This document shows, piece after piece, positions 45,750-57,759 of a DNA stretch of 61,802 bases. This DNA is from Branchiostoma floridae (lineage: Eukaryota > Chordata > Leptocardii > Amphioxiformes > Branchiostomatidae), in assembly GCF_000003815.2 (NCBI RefSeq), contig NC_049992.1, positions 6,017,094 through 6,078,895 on the forward strand, written 5' to 3'. Position 1 is the stretch's first letter. Each line of letters starts with the position of its first letter. Position numbers and translations under genes: made by a program. Under the pieces are notes generated by a model. The model saw only the letters and a program-made list of their open reading frames with translations. It made no database searches and was not told the DNA's origin.

Positions 45750-46020
45750 TTAGAGGCCGTAGTGGCAGTGGGTTGTTACTCATTGTGTTTATATATTAGG
45801 GCATAGTATTCAATGGATGAGCCCAGTCCTCCCATGCCACCGCCTTTTACCTTCACAACCGAAGCGATTGACCTATTTTCACACCTACGTACTAGTGGCT
45901 AGAGTAGAGAAAGCAATGTTTTCCCAGGACACAACGTTTAGCCAGGAACACTAAGAAGGAAACCTGTGACCTCCTCATCTCATGCCCATCTTAGCTTAAC
46001 CACTCGGCTATTCGACGCAA
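45750..46020 (-). mobile_element. tRNA-derived SINE copy
   Basis: On the minus strand: GTTGCGTCGAATAGCCGAGT, then GGTTTCCTTCTTAGTGTTCC, AACGTTGTGTCCTGGGAAAA, GGTGTGAAAATAGGTCAATC, GGTAAAAGGCGGTGGCATGG, and a tail with CACTGCCACTACGGCC. Near full length but diverged. Confidence 0.8.
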
Positions 46021-46024
46021 CAAT

Positions 46025-47235
46025 GACAGAGACTGTAGTCTATGTCTTTACGACTGATTACCTGTACTGGAAACCAATAAAATTTCAAGTTAAGTATTTA
46101 AGTATTAGCCACAATGATGGACAAAAACAATCTCCAATGCGATAGGGTGTACCAACTAATGTAAGGGTTTGTGGTCATTTATCCATCAAAAACCTCATCA
46201 GCAAACTAATTCTGTCGATAAAAAAAGGGTATTTTTCATTTTGTTGTCTTCTACACTGTAACACCATGAATCAAATTTCAATTATGCCAAACCAATGTTA
46301 GCCCAACAGACTGCATCCATAGAGAACGGAGCCTTATTACTCAGTAGGCGGCCATGTGGGGACATTCACAGCTTGAAGGCCACCTCCCCACTGATATAAA
46401 TCTCCTGATAACTCAAACAGACCCAAGCTCTCTATAGCATTAAGGGACATAAGCTGTAGCTGTGTAAATCCAGGTTTATACTTAGAAATCGCACACTTTT
46501 TTTAACCTGCTCTAAGTTCATCTAAGTATAGATCATCTGAAGGGCAAGAACCAAAGATGTGTTGCAGAGCGAAAGGCTAAGTCTAAAATAGCATTAGAGG
46601 TCAAACGTCCTGTTACAAATATACCAAGGTGAAAGGCGTTACACGTTGCGTTGAAAATAAGGTTACTGTATGTTAGAGGTTGGTTGTCTAAAACTTTTGA
46701 CCTTCTCTTTGCAGGGAGTAAGGTAAAAATGTAAAAATGGTCAATTATCACACTTGATGATGCGGTACGCAGTGGAAATGGTCTTTAATTAATGCTGCTA
46801 TCAAGTTTTTGATTCAAGATCAAGATCCAAGATGATTCAAGATCTATCAAAGAAGAATATCTGTTTTTAAAAGTCAACAATTTGTTGAAAAATAATTTAA
46901 ACACTGTTAATAACGAATCTGGGTATATATGCAACGTGTAAGTCCATATGTTCATTAGCTGCAAACATTTTAATGTATTTACATCCGATACATAAACGGG
47001 GAGTCCAAGAAATAATCAAAACCCTTGTTGTCTGCGTATGGCATATCAAGGTTTCACGTTGGCGCATCTATGTTTTTCATCAAACGTCATTACCAGTATT
47101 GTATCTGACTAGTGGTGCATTAAGCCAAATTAGTACTCCTTAATGGGAACCACATTCGTGTGATTGACGGATCAACATGCGTCGCGATGCCGTCGGACTA
47201 CGCTGATTTCAGGGTCAATTTACCTTCTCATTGTC
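46025..47235. other. Neuropeptide intron; no supported feature
   Basis: AT-rich sequence with a few CAAGATC repeats near 46810-46850. Nothing else is supported. Confidence 0.4.
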
Positions 47236-47240
47236 GGCCT

Positions 47241-47575
47241 AGCTGGAAGGCAAACTGAAAGAAAACAACATCTTTTGGTAAGGGCGTTAACCTTTCTTGT
47301 GAATATCTGGTCATTTTAGCCACATTAATGCATTAAATTATAGTAAAATGTCTTTGATGTTTGAAGCATGCATTTTCTATGGCTGCAGCTTTGCAACCAA
47401 TAGCTGGAAGGCAAACTGAAAGAAAACAAGTATCATCTTTTGGTAAGGGCGTTAGCCTTTCTTGTGAATATCTGGTCATTTTAGCCACATTAATGAATGA
47501 AATTTGAGAGGTACATGCATTATAGTTAAAATTCTTTGACGATGAAAGCATGCATTTTCTATGGCTGCAGCTTTG
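47241..47575 (+). repeat. Tandem duplication, two units of about 161 bp
   Basis: AGCTGGAAGGCAAACTGAAA begins at 47241 and 47402, and both units run through CATCTTTTGGTAAGGGCGTT and end GCATGCATTTTCTATGGCTG. The second has a small insertion (GAGAGGTACATG). Confidence 0.93.
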
Positions 47576-47579
47576 TTGT

Positions 47580-50500
47580 AAACTTTTTGTCCTGTGATAT
47601 ACCAGGTAGTACTGAATGTATAAGTATATCTATTATTCACATTTATAGTAACTACAACTGCAAATATAATATCCCAGAAATAAGTAAGATATCTTATATC
47701 AGCTGGAGTTTGGCTTTATCTGTTACCTTATGATTCACAAAGCCTATCAGGCCATGTTGATTTGATTATGTGGATTGCATCCTCTGAAAACCCCAAGCTG
47801 ATGCAAGTGTGCCAATAAAAAGTATACCAGAGAGTTGCCTTCAGTATAAAATCTAAGTGGTCAGAAAGAATACACAGAGTAAGGTAGACTTTGGAATTTG
47901 CTGGCATTCTATGCCAGTAGAATCTGTTTTCGGATATTTTTTTTTCAATCGACGTATATATGCTTATTTTACAACTGTATTGTGGGATTCACCGTATTGT
48001 GAAAAACTTCCTTTATTTTTAAAACGGACGAAAATTGATGCGCGCACGGATGCCATCCATATAATCAAATCAAGACGGCCTTAGATTTTACCGGTGAAGA
48101 CCTACTTAAAGCAATAGTATTCAGGCAAACACACGCGTATGTTTGTGTTTCTATGGCTTGAACGTTTTGCCACGAGGCAATTGTATACTGGCTAACACAT
48201 GGCACGTTTTGGTGCTTCATATGTCTCCTTCCTAATCAAGTTCTCAGAACCCAACTACAAATGCCATGCATATGATATAGGAAATCAAATTTCCTCACCT
48301 TTACCATTGATGTTTAATAAATCATGTATGTAGTCACCACTTACTTACATGTAGTCACCAGGTGGGTTGCAAAAGCCCACAATGGCATGAGCATAATCTC
48401 ATCTAAAGACAGACATTCTGCGACCTTTTCTTAATGAGATTAGGTTGGAGCCATGGGAGGAAGGGCCTTAATAGAATTTTGGCTGGATATAATTGTTGCC
48501 ATGTAAACTAATGGTGTAACGTTAGGACTCTGCTGGGGTGAAAAGGTTAAGAAATGCCCTGATGATCCTACTCAAGCTGTGTGGGTTGCCGGGAAATAAT
48601 CTACATTGAAACGACTTTGGCAGACAATTTATGACTAAAAGCTACACGTCGATAACAAAATAATGATTATGTGAAAGCTTGACACAGCCAATATGTCTAG
48701 GGTAATGTTAAAGGTCTTCCATTCATCGTTAAGTAATTGGTATGGTAGGATTTTTAATGGGTTTGCCATGTTTATAAAAATTGGATCATGTCTGCATCAT
48801 TTAATAAACTACATTTGATGTTACGACTTGTAAGAAGATTCGTCTCCAATCAGACTTAATTTAATGTTACAATTTGTATGAAGATTAGTCACTAAGGCAT
48901 CCTTTAATGAATATCATATAATTTTTTTCCCTTTTTTTCTTTTTCTTAGTTGTGGACACTAAAACAGTATTTTAGTTGCTCGTAAATATTCACTCATCAT
49001 CTGTTTTGTTATTCAATCAAAAAAGTGGTTTTGTTTCAAACAATCTTTAGAAAATAATGGCGGTTAAGTTTAACAAGTTAGAATTCCCGAACATGTGCTA
49101 ACATCTGTCTATGTCTTCTCTTCTTTAACTTTTATATATATTCCACTTCATTTATTATTAGCAACTATTTTCACAAAAGTTTCCCTTGACCACTAACAGT
49201 ACAGTTTATATCGGCTTTGATATTTTGTGTAAAATGTATACTGTTATACAAGTTCTTCATTTTAGAAGTTTTATTCACATTATCGACAGTTTTCTCAGAA
49301 TATCTGTAAAAAAAACTTTTGGCTATAATTACATACTATACGGTACCGCATTGCACGCTAAACCTTCGTTGAGTAATTTGATCAGATCAGCAAAATAAAT
49401 CGTTCTTTTCTTATCAACCATACACAGCCGATATAATTACTCTATTACCGAAACGCTAATTCATATTTTACAGTTGTATCTTATCTCAGAATTTGTAACG
49501 CGAGATAACCTTTATCCGTGCAGTAACCTATTTCCGTTGTTTTTAGAAACATGGTATACAGGGATAACAACTCAACTGATGGTGGGTTCAGACCACAAAA
49601 TTTTCTATATTTGCAGTTTCAGACTACAGTCCGTCGACTTGATATCCCTAAACAACTTGATTTTGCAAAAAAAAGAACGGAAATACGTTACCTCGCGGAT
49701 AAAGGTAAACTCGCGTTACGTATTTTGAGATGAAATAAACACGTTTTGTCACCTGTGAATCGAGGTTTACAATGCTTACAATGCCAGAAAGAATAACAGG
49801 ACACAATTCCACCTACGAGCTTCTTATTTGGAAGCAGATTTTATGTTAGACAACTTAATGCGGTGGGTGATCCACAAATGCTGATTCATTCACTGCAATA
49901 AATTTCCACAGTAATAAAATAAATGTAAGGCACAAAGTTGATCAAAGAAATTTAGGTCAATAAACCACTCGAAAGCTTTTTAATGACGACATCAAGATTG
50001 CTCAGGTCTTTGTGAGCAATCACTTTGCCGCAGATGTCATCGTTTGTAATGTCTTTCTACAGTAATTTTGTAAAGGCAAGTAGAAACAGATTGCGCTTCG
50101 GGACGTCTATCAAATTCTAACAAGGTCATTTTTCCTTCATCGGATATAATTTCTACGCTAGCTATATCTCTTATCCTATTATGACCTGTATCCGTTGATA
50201 ATACCGTGATTTATTTGGAACGACACAATCAAGTCAATTCCATGTATGGACAAAGGGTGCCGTTAGTTTTATTTAGTCAGGTGGACGAGCATTTGAATAT
50301 CAATCAACCACATGTTTGTTCGCTACAAAGCGTATACATGTTTGCTCGCCTTGAAGATGGAACCAGGTGGTAAGTGGGTATGTTACCAAAGTTAATGTTC
50401 ACACGACATGTGCGTGATGATGAAGCACTTCATGAAATTGTCTTCCGCCTTAAGAGAAAATAAGGACTTACTCTCAACTCTAAACCATTTCCTTTAAGTG

Positions 50501-52785
50501 GTTATGCAAGGTGCAACGATTCATATGATAATAATGTTGAATATATCTAAGCATAAAAGTGTTTGTAAATGTTTTCACCTTATTCATCCCCTGCGTAGCA
50601 TGGTTTTTGGATACTTGTGTACTTTGCTTGACATATTAAGCTTGAATGCGCTTCCTCCGTTTTACAATGGAAATGTCACTTGTGTGCCATCAGCAATTTA
50701 CAGACGCGGAAAGAGCAGTTACTCAGGCAACTTGATATTACTTTGGAAACGGTCGGACGTTTCAGGCAGCCATCCGGTGCCTTTCGTCAGTGTCATTGAC
50801 GAAAGACACCGGATAGGTGAGTACCTGCTTGAGTAATAGCTATTTGGCGTATCTTATCACCTGGATGTCTAACCTTCATCGACATATTGATTTACTTACA
50901 TACAGATAAATCTTTTTCGCCTAGAAAATTATCTCCAAGAAGAAAAGCTGACCCCAATATGCCATGATGCATTTGTTTGGACAAATGATTAATTGCACAC
51001 AATCTAATAGAAGCGTAATATCTGATTAAAAGGCTGATGTTTTCTCGAAAGGCACTTCAACTTTTTCCTGTAATAGACTATTCGTTAGTCATTTGAAACA
51101 TCCTTGCTTTCTTCAAATGCAATTAATTTTTCAAGTGTAATATCTTTACTAAAAGTTTGAAAGTTGAATATGTATCTCGTATCTCGTCATCCTAGACAAC
51201 ATCCCCATACTATACCACACAACATAACGCTATTACTTTGGACATAGCTTACGGGTAGATCACTGTTGTTTAAACATTACACAAGGCCTTGTAAAGACCC
51301 ACCAACATACGAAATATCAAAACAGTCCATGCGGGCACTTTCTAATTCTCCTGTGGACAGACATCTCGTGACAAACAAAAGGCAGTCGCTATGACAGCTC
51401 CGTTTCACAGCGGCCCAGACCATAACATGTACATCTGCGTCCCTTCTTAATTGAGCACTACAAAAGACGCCTCTCAGACAAGCCAAGAAAACATGGTGCA
51501 TGACTTCATTTGTATGGTATTATAATTGCAAACGAATAGGCTGTCTTCGTTGTCGAGTTTGTTTAACCGTGGGCAATGTACATGTTTCATGTAACCTCAT
51601 TAACGCACAAGCCACCTGCTGCTTTGAACCACAAAGGCAAAGCAAACAAACCTGATGATTGGCGTTTGTGCTAGCAGTTCATATCATCTCGTATATCCTT
51701 TAGTCCAACTGTTTCATCGTTGGGGCACCAGCGAAGCTCTGGCAACCATTTCCCCCAGCCCTTTTTGTTTTTCTCTTTTTCTCAGTTTTTTACTTAGTTC
51801 TATGTGTTTCCATTCTTTGAATTCGCCCTCCAATCTTCTGTTGTCTACCCCCTTTACCCCCTTGTCTTTCCTCCCTGAACGGTTCCTTGCATAAAAGTGC
51901 ATGTCCATGGCACTTTATACGGTTTTCTATTCTTTTCTTTTCTTTACTGCCAGTGGTCTTTATACGAATGGAAATTTTGCTTTCGGCTGTTACGGAAGGT
52001 ATGTTGACCCTCAATTTCAAAACGTGTGTGTTGAAGTGCTTTTCACACTGATGCAAGTGCTGCTACTTTAATTGCCACACGAGTCACTGAGGCAACAGCT
52101 GTGTTCAAAACATAAGAGCAATGGAACATCACGACGATCAAGTACATGTTGCTTCCTAATATGTCTTAGTTTTCTGTCATAGCCATTTGCATCAAAGAAA
52201 AAGATATAATAAGCTGTATTCGTTTGTATAATAGAAAATGGTTCCAAAGCCGTTGCATAACACATCATACGGTGTATCAAATATAGCTATTCTGCAATAG
52301 ATTTCAACCATGTCACTCCATGTTAATCTTTGATGATGTAGAGGCAATGGCTGCGGTATAGGTAACATTTCAGAGTTTTCATGACTTTGTTAAAGAGCAA
52401 TGATAGCATAAAAAGTTCAACAAAAAACAATGTCAGACTTTGGTGCTTTAACGACCTTTCTTTTTTACGAGAAAGGTACGTATACGTAAACAACATCTTT
52501 CTGGTGGTAGCGGTAGCTTGGAGGCTGTATCTATGGTATATATTTTACTGTCCCAGCAATAACTGGAGTCAAAGATAAGGACATATCTCAGTTCAACAGA
52601 GCAAACTTTCTGTCGTCTTGATCCACAATAAATGCAAAGTCTGGACAGAAGATGGAATATCCGTGACGAAGGAATAACTGCCACCAAATTATAGTGATCC
52701 AGATGGCTCAAATTAAGAAGGCTGCAAACACTATGATTGGAAAATGTCTTTTTTTTTAAGTTTTAAGAACGGATTTATAGATTTG
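47580..52785. other. Neuropeptide intron; no supported exon
   Basis: Long AT-rich intron. Noted inside: an inverted pair TAATCTCAT (48394) and ATGAGATTA (48434), and a block near 50745-50900 (TCGGACGTTTCAGGCAGCCA, CTTTCGTCAGTGTCATTGAC, CCTGGATGTCTAACCTTC) whose parts recur near 28125-28160 and 54640-54670, suggesting a dispersed repeat. The frame at 50498-50836 is not supported as a gene. Confidence 0.4.
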
Positions 52786-52793
52786 ATGTAGCG

Positions 52794-53112
52794 GGTGACA
52801 ACTTTAACAACTCCATGTAAGGAGATAAGCAAAACATTTCAGATTGTACAATTTTCATGAAGAAAATTGATACTGATGAATTTATGAACACTAGTCAGAT
52901 TATTAAATCATTCCGTAAGCACTCAAGCTACATGACATCTCTGTAACACTACGGGAAGCGGTTTACATCATCAACAATTCCACGTAAGGAGATAAGCAAA
53001 ACATTTCAGATTTCACAATTTTTATGACTGAGATTTATACTGAAACTTAGACACTTAAACACAAGTCAGATTACTAAGCACTCAAGCTACACGACATCCC
53101 GTTAGCACTACG
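52794..53112 (+). repeat. Tandem duplication, two units of about 160-167 bp
   Basis: GGAGATAAGCAAAACATTTC occurs at 52821 and 52988. CACTCAAGCTACATGACATC or its near match occurs at about 52920 and 53079. The copies have diverged by small indels. Confidence 0.9.
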
Positions 53113-53114
53113 TA

Positions 53115-55090
53115 AACTGCACCAATGCAGCTATTTCTGATAAGCCGTTGATCTGACTCCTTGCGATAGGCTTTGACTTGCTTCGTAGTGTTCCTTTGAT
53201 ACAATGTGACTGTGCGATCCCTCCTCTAATTGCAGTCTTTATCCTCGCGCTATGAACCATGTAGAATGAATGTGTAACGCATGTCAGCTGTCATTACATC
53301 TCTGTCCGTGCTCCAAGCACGGAGCCGAGGGCCACAGACTACTGCCTGACACAGAGGAGAACGAGATATAATCATGATAATCATTCATCGGACGTATTGA
53401 GAAATAAGACTCTGGAGATGCAGATCTTTGTTTTTATCTCTCAGAAGGCTCACCTCTGACTTGGGTTATATCTTTGGTCGTGTTTTTTGTGCTCGCACCT
53501 ATAACTCAAGATCCGTTTGGAGTTTTGGTTTGCATGGATTTTGGTATGGTGTATAGTTGAAGAAACGTAGTGATTTGGGCCCCCTTAGCAGCATATCCAG
53601 TACATAGCATTACAAGCCCACATCCTATTTCTAAAAGCTTAGTCTATGGAGTAAATGTTACTAAATTCAGAAGAAGAAAAAAACACTTTTTCAACGAGGT
53701 ATGATGTTTTTGATTTCTTCTTTGTTAATAAGTTTTAGACAAATAGGTAGAAAAGACATGGTGACTCATTGAAATCAATCAAAGTAGCGTTTCTAAAACG
53801 TTTCATAGAGATTCAAACACGAGCTGTGTTTCTCCTGCCTCACATAAGACTTTGGTTCAATTCATTGGTCACATGACGTTAGTGTAGGCGTTTTGTTCCA
53901 GACCGCAGGTGAAGTAAGGTTTCTAATTCCTTCCTTCTGCGGTGAGATAGGAAATCATGTCAAGCGCAGGTGGCATCTGCAGAGTTTAATCACACCGAAT
54001 AAAACATCAGTATCTGCTCATGCTATCGCGTTTCCGTTTCTTCGTCATCATACAAAACGGGTCTGTTAGACACTTTTCTGTTTTTTTTACCTTACGCGAC
54101 GAAACAGGTGCATCCGCTTGAGAAACCAAACAACATGGCTGTATAGGGTTCTAGCGAACAGCTGGGAAATGATATGAAATGATTTGCAAACCTTTTTGTT
54201 AAAAACTGCGAGGTAGAGCATATATTTCTTAAGTGAAAATTCTTAAAGATCTATGCCAGGTGTTTCTATCAATACATAGATTTAAAGTGTTGTTCGCATT
54301 CCATCCAAACGCACACATGTGTTAATCAACAAGTTCCAGAGTTGCTAGTTTCACATCTTTTTTAGACCCCTTTTTCTTTCAATTATTTTGTTAGTCATTC
54401 TGACATGGGAAGAGTTCTGCAATATTCATGCTCAACCTTTTTGGCAAAATTCCAGTCAACTTGAAGCTACAAGCATTTCTGCGGCGTATGATCTGTTCCT
54501 TCTGATCTTCTCTTGAAAACCCTAACCCTTGAAAAAGTCATACTGAATGTTACAGAAGTTAACAGTTATTCAAGCAACTAGATAAATCCTGGAATTGTTT
54601 TTTAACCATATCCAGTTGCTCGAGTAACTGTAACACTGCGTGGCTGATTACCTGGATGGCGAACCTTTGTCTACATATTGAATGTTGTTTCTTGTCCAGA
54701 CTAATTTGGCCTTTTTTGCCTTTTGTTGACACAGATCTTCACATTTTGCCAAAATTACGCTCTCTGTGGGGCACTGTAAGTTTTCAATCGTTCGCGGGAT
54801 AGTTTTGATTTCGCAAAAACAAATTTGACTTTCGACGAGGATTTATAAAACGTGACGGTTAGTTAGACCGCCTTGCACACCAAAGACGCCAAAGAACCCT
54901 AGATTTTATAACTACTGCGTCTTTCCTTTCTCAACCTTGCCTTATTCTGAGACATGAAATCAGTCAGTGCGGTATGAAAAGCGATAGAAAAACAATTGTC
55001 TTTAAAAGGACAAGGATCGGATGTTGTATTTCAAAATCATCCATGCGCCGCCCTATATTATGTTATACATAACTCAAAACGTTACAGGAT
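53115..55090. other. Neuropeptide intron next to exon 1; no supported exon
   Basis: A small hairpin CCGTGCT/AGCACGG lies near 53308-53324. No exon-like segment with matching phase is seen. Confidence 0.4.
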
Positions 55091-55096
55091 TCTTAC

Positions 55097-55174
55097 CTCA
55101 TGCTTTCCAGTGGGTGCCGCAAACGTGGTGGCCAAAAGGCAGAGCGCGGCTGCTGCGATAACGGTTGTCTTCAT
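55097..55174 (-). CDS. Repetitive neuropeptide precursor, exon 1 (signal peptide)
   Basis: The exon encodes 26 residues beginning MKTTVIAAAALCLLATTFAA, a textbook signal peptide: one Lys, an Ala/Leu/Val core, and an Ala-X-Ala-like end with predicted cleavage around residues 19-20, followed by PTGKHE. It ends GAG|GTAAGA, a strong donor, in phase 0. It joins in frame to the acceptor at 43562 across an 11.5-kb intron, giving GKHE-EIDQEG. A TATA box and CCAAT box lie upstream at the expected spacing. Pairing with the repeat exon is inferred from strand, phase and the lack of a signal peptide in that exon; an additional small exon in the intron cannot be excluded. Confidence 0.83.
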
Positions 55175-55317
55175 CGCAGTGGTGTTGGGTCGTTCTTCGA
55201 TGTTACGAATCTGGATACGAGTGTTGTCGTGGCGTTGTCGGCTTCTTGTCGGATGTTCTCCTTCTCTCGGTAGCTCGTCGGTCGTGTGTGAGTGAAGCGG
55301 ACGGACAGTTGGCCTTA

Positions 55318-55361
55318 TTTTATAGCCAGCACGAGTGCCCTGGTACGGACGTCGTGATTGG
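55318..55361 (-). promoter_or_regulatory. TATA and CCAAT boxes of the repetitive neuropeptide gene
   Basis: On the minus strand a TATAAAA motif (55318-55324) lies 144 bases upstream of the signal-peptide ATG, and a CCAAT motif (55357-55361) lies about 35 bases further upstream. Transcription would start near 55290, leaving a 5' UTR of about 115 bases. The surrounding 300 bases are noticeably richer in G+C than the neighbouring intron and intergenic DNA. Confidence 0.6.
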
Positions 55362-55364
55362 ACG

Positions 55365-57395
55365 ACCCGCCCACACTGTCTCGCGTCGAGATGGGGAGCG
55401 GTCCAATGACGCGCATCCTTGTTTGTCTCTTCAACAAGCTATTCGATTTGAAAAAAAAAAAACGGCCAACTTTTAAAAAAACGAGGCCCGCTCGCCAGCT
55501 CGTTGGTAGTGTGTACGTAGGTGTGTGTGTGGCCTCATTTCAGCTAGGAAAAGAGTAAACACAACACAGGCAGCCACTCATAATCAGGATATTGAAAGCG
55601 TCGGCCCTCATTATTATCCAAACAAATCAACGTAAAGCTTCTGTAAGCACTTCACAGAGAGCTGTCAATTTGAGATGTTAACAAATTCCTTATTTCAAAT
55701 GCGCAAATCTCGGGTTTATTTAAAACGTTTCCTTTTAGATGACTCACAATGGTTTAATGATTGAGTCAGTCATAATTAATAATCACTTCCTTCTTTCCAT
55801 GATATTCTTTTAATTTTGCGATAAATGTACTATATCCTGCGAAGCATTATGTACATGGCCTCATTTTCTTCATTTACTCAAGCAGAAATGCACATATGGA
55901 GCGTCAAACTGATAGTTTGTGTGCACTTTGTATATGCACAACACAACTATTTCCTCTTCGTTAACAAAAAAGTAAGAGCCTTGCTCATCATAAATAACCT
56001 TTGTTTTTTCTGCTTACGTAAGTACGATAACAACGGAACCAGGAAGTAAGACTGACATATAACTCATAAGGTTGAATCATGCACGTACACCACGACGTGC
56101 GTTTGTTTGCTGTTGGTTGCCTTCATCAACACTTTAAATTACAGGTGGCATTTCACAAATGGCAGGAGTATTACAAGCTTCCGGCGTAAGGCCAGAAGCA
56201 GGGGTGTTAATGTCACTGAAGGTTATAGCTAAGACCCAATAGCAATTTGTTTGGACCTACGTATATACTACTTATTTTTATCCTATCTGCACCATACACG
56301 CAAACAACGTCTTCTTCTTTTTCTTTTTCTTTTGGTTTCCTATACAACTTCAATTAGCTAATGACTATGAAACGGTGGGGGTAGGGGTACTCTTAGTTTG
56401 GAGTGTGATGGTCGCTTAGTTTTTTGATTTGTATTTTGCAATTTGTAACGACACCGTTGCGTTAGACCTTAAGCGATGTATGTATCAAACGTATACAGCA
56501 ATTGTGTCGCAAAGACGTAAAATAAAACAGCATTAGCACACGGCTCGTGGCGCATTGGTCCGTTGTCACCCCTTTAAGACTTAAAGAAATGAGCTGGCAG
56601 GCAAATGTAGCTGAAATGAAACCCTGAGGGACCGCAGTGAAGAGAGGATATCTTCGCGCGAAGTACGTTTCCGGAGGTTTAAAGCCCCTGGTAGTGTTCG
56701 TTATTACTGTAGCAGCGATGATATGGTACTATATTTCCAACAAGTTGATTTCTTACTTTTCTTAAGGGGTAAGGAATTTTGAAATTTTCAGGCGTTGGCG
56801 TAACCGAGGGAAAATTGTACCGAAGAATTTTCTGATTCATTTCTGTCGGTGTAGTATTTGGAGAAAATTGGTCCATTACGACACTAGATGGTCATTTTGT
56901 GTCGTCATTTTTTGTCCTTGGTAGTTATCTAGTGCATCAGTGGCGAAGATTATTACACATAATAGTTGCGTGGGCCTAAATGACAGATCATTATTAAATT
57001 TTGTAATAAAAGAACCTCCAAATCCACAATCCCATTTTCCTGGTATCCGATATGCAATTTCTGCTAACGTTGACGATCACCATTGCCTCCAAATTGCAAA
57101 AACGTTGTCTCCTCTCTTTTATCTAGTTGGCTACGAAGAAACACAGTCCCTGTTATTAGTGAGACGGGTGTCTGTTTTTTTGGCGAAATTGATATTTTTC
57201 GAGTCCAGAACAACAGAAAGGAACCTGAGGTACGTCACAAAATGTTTCTTCAATTTCTCATGACAGATTTGAACGTCATGCTGATTAAAGTCAGGCATGT
57301 GCACTCGTTTTGTTTCGCCGCACACTCGCTTCTTTACTCTTCCCTCACTCCGTCAATCCCTCTGTGACTTTGTTTGGATCGCGAGGACAAAATCG
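55365..57395. other. Upstream of the neuropeptide gene; no supported gene
   Basis: The first 200 bases are GC-richer and may hold more promoter elements. Beyond that the DNA is AT-rich with short frames only. Confidence 0.4.
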
Positions 57396-57404
57396 TCTAT
57401 TCTT

Positions 57405-57755
57405 GTAGGACCGGTCCAGAAAAACCGGACCTGAAAAAATCAGTAGACCGGATCTTGGACCGATTAGAAAATAAAAAGATGATATCGTCAGGCGTTTACG
57501 TGTTTTGGGGCTTGCTGGTTCAAGAAAAAAAACAAGAGCGAAGTAAAGGAGAACTGATAGTCATTTTTACAAATTGTCTACAGTCAAACTTGCCGAAGAA
57601 ACGCCAGGTTTTAAACAGAATCTTAAGAAGCCAAATGGACCATTGCTTTCTATTGCTCATTAACAAGTTTTCGCAGACCATCAGGTTCAGTCTGAAGTCC
57701 GGACCTGATCCTCTGGACCTGGACCGTACCTGGACCTGAATTTTCCCAGCCCTAG
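57405..57755. mobile_element. Inverted-repeat element, GGTAC/GGTCC-rich family, copy 3
   Basis: The ends GGACCGGTCCAGAAAAACCG and GACCGTACCTGGACCTGAAT resemble the ends of the 5526 and 20540 elements, as does the segment CTGATCCTCTGGACCTGGAC. The two open frames over it are repeat artefacts. Confidence 0.65.
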
Positions 57756-57759
57756 TGGG

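Noticed and set aside
53300-53330. Histone-type 3' stem-loop
   Set aside because: The CCGTGCT/AGCACGG hairpin does not match the conserved histone stem-loop sequence and no histone gene is nearby.
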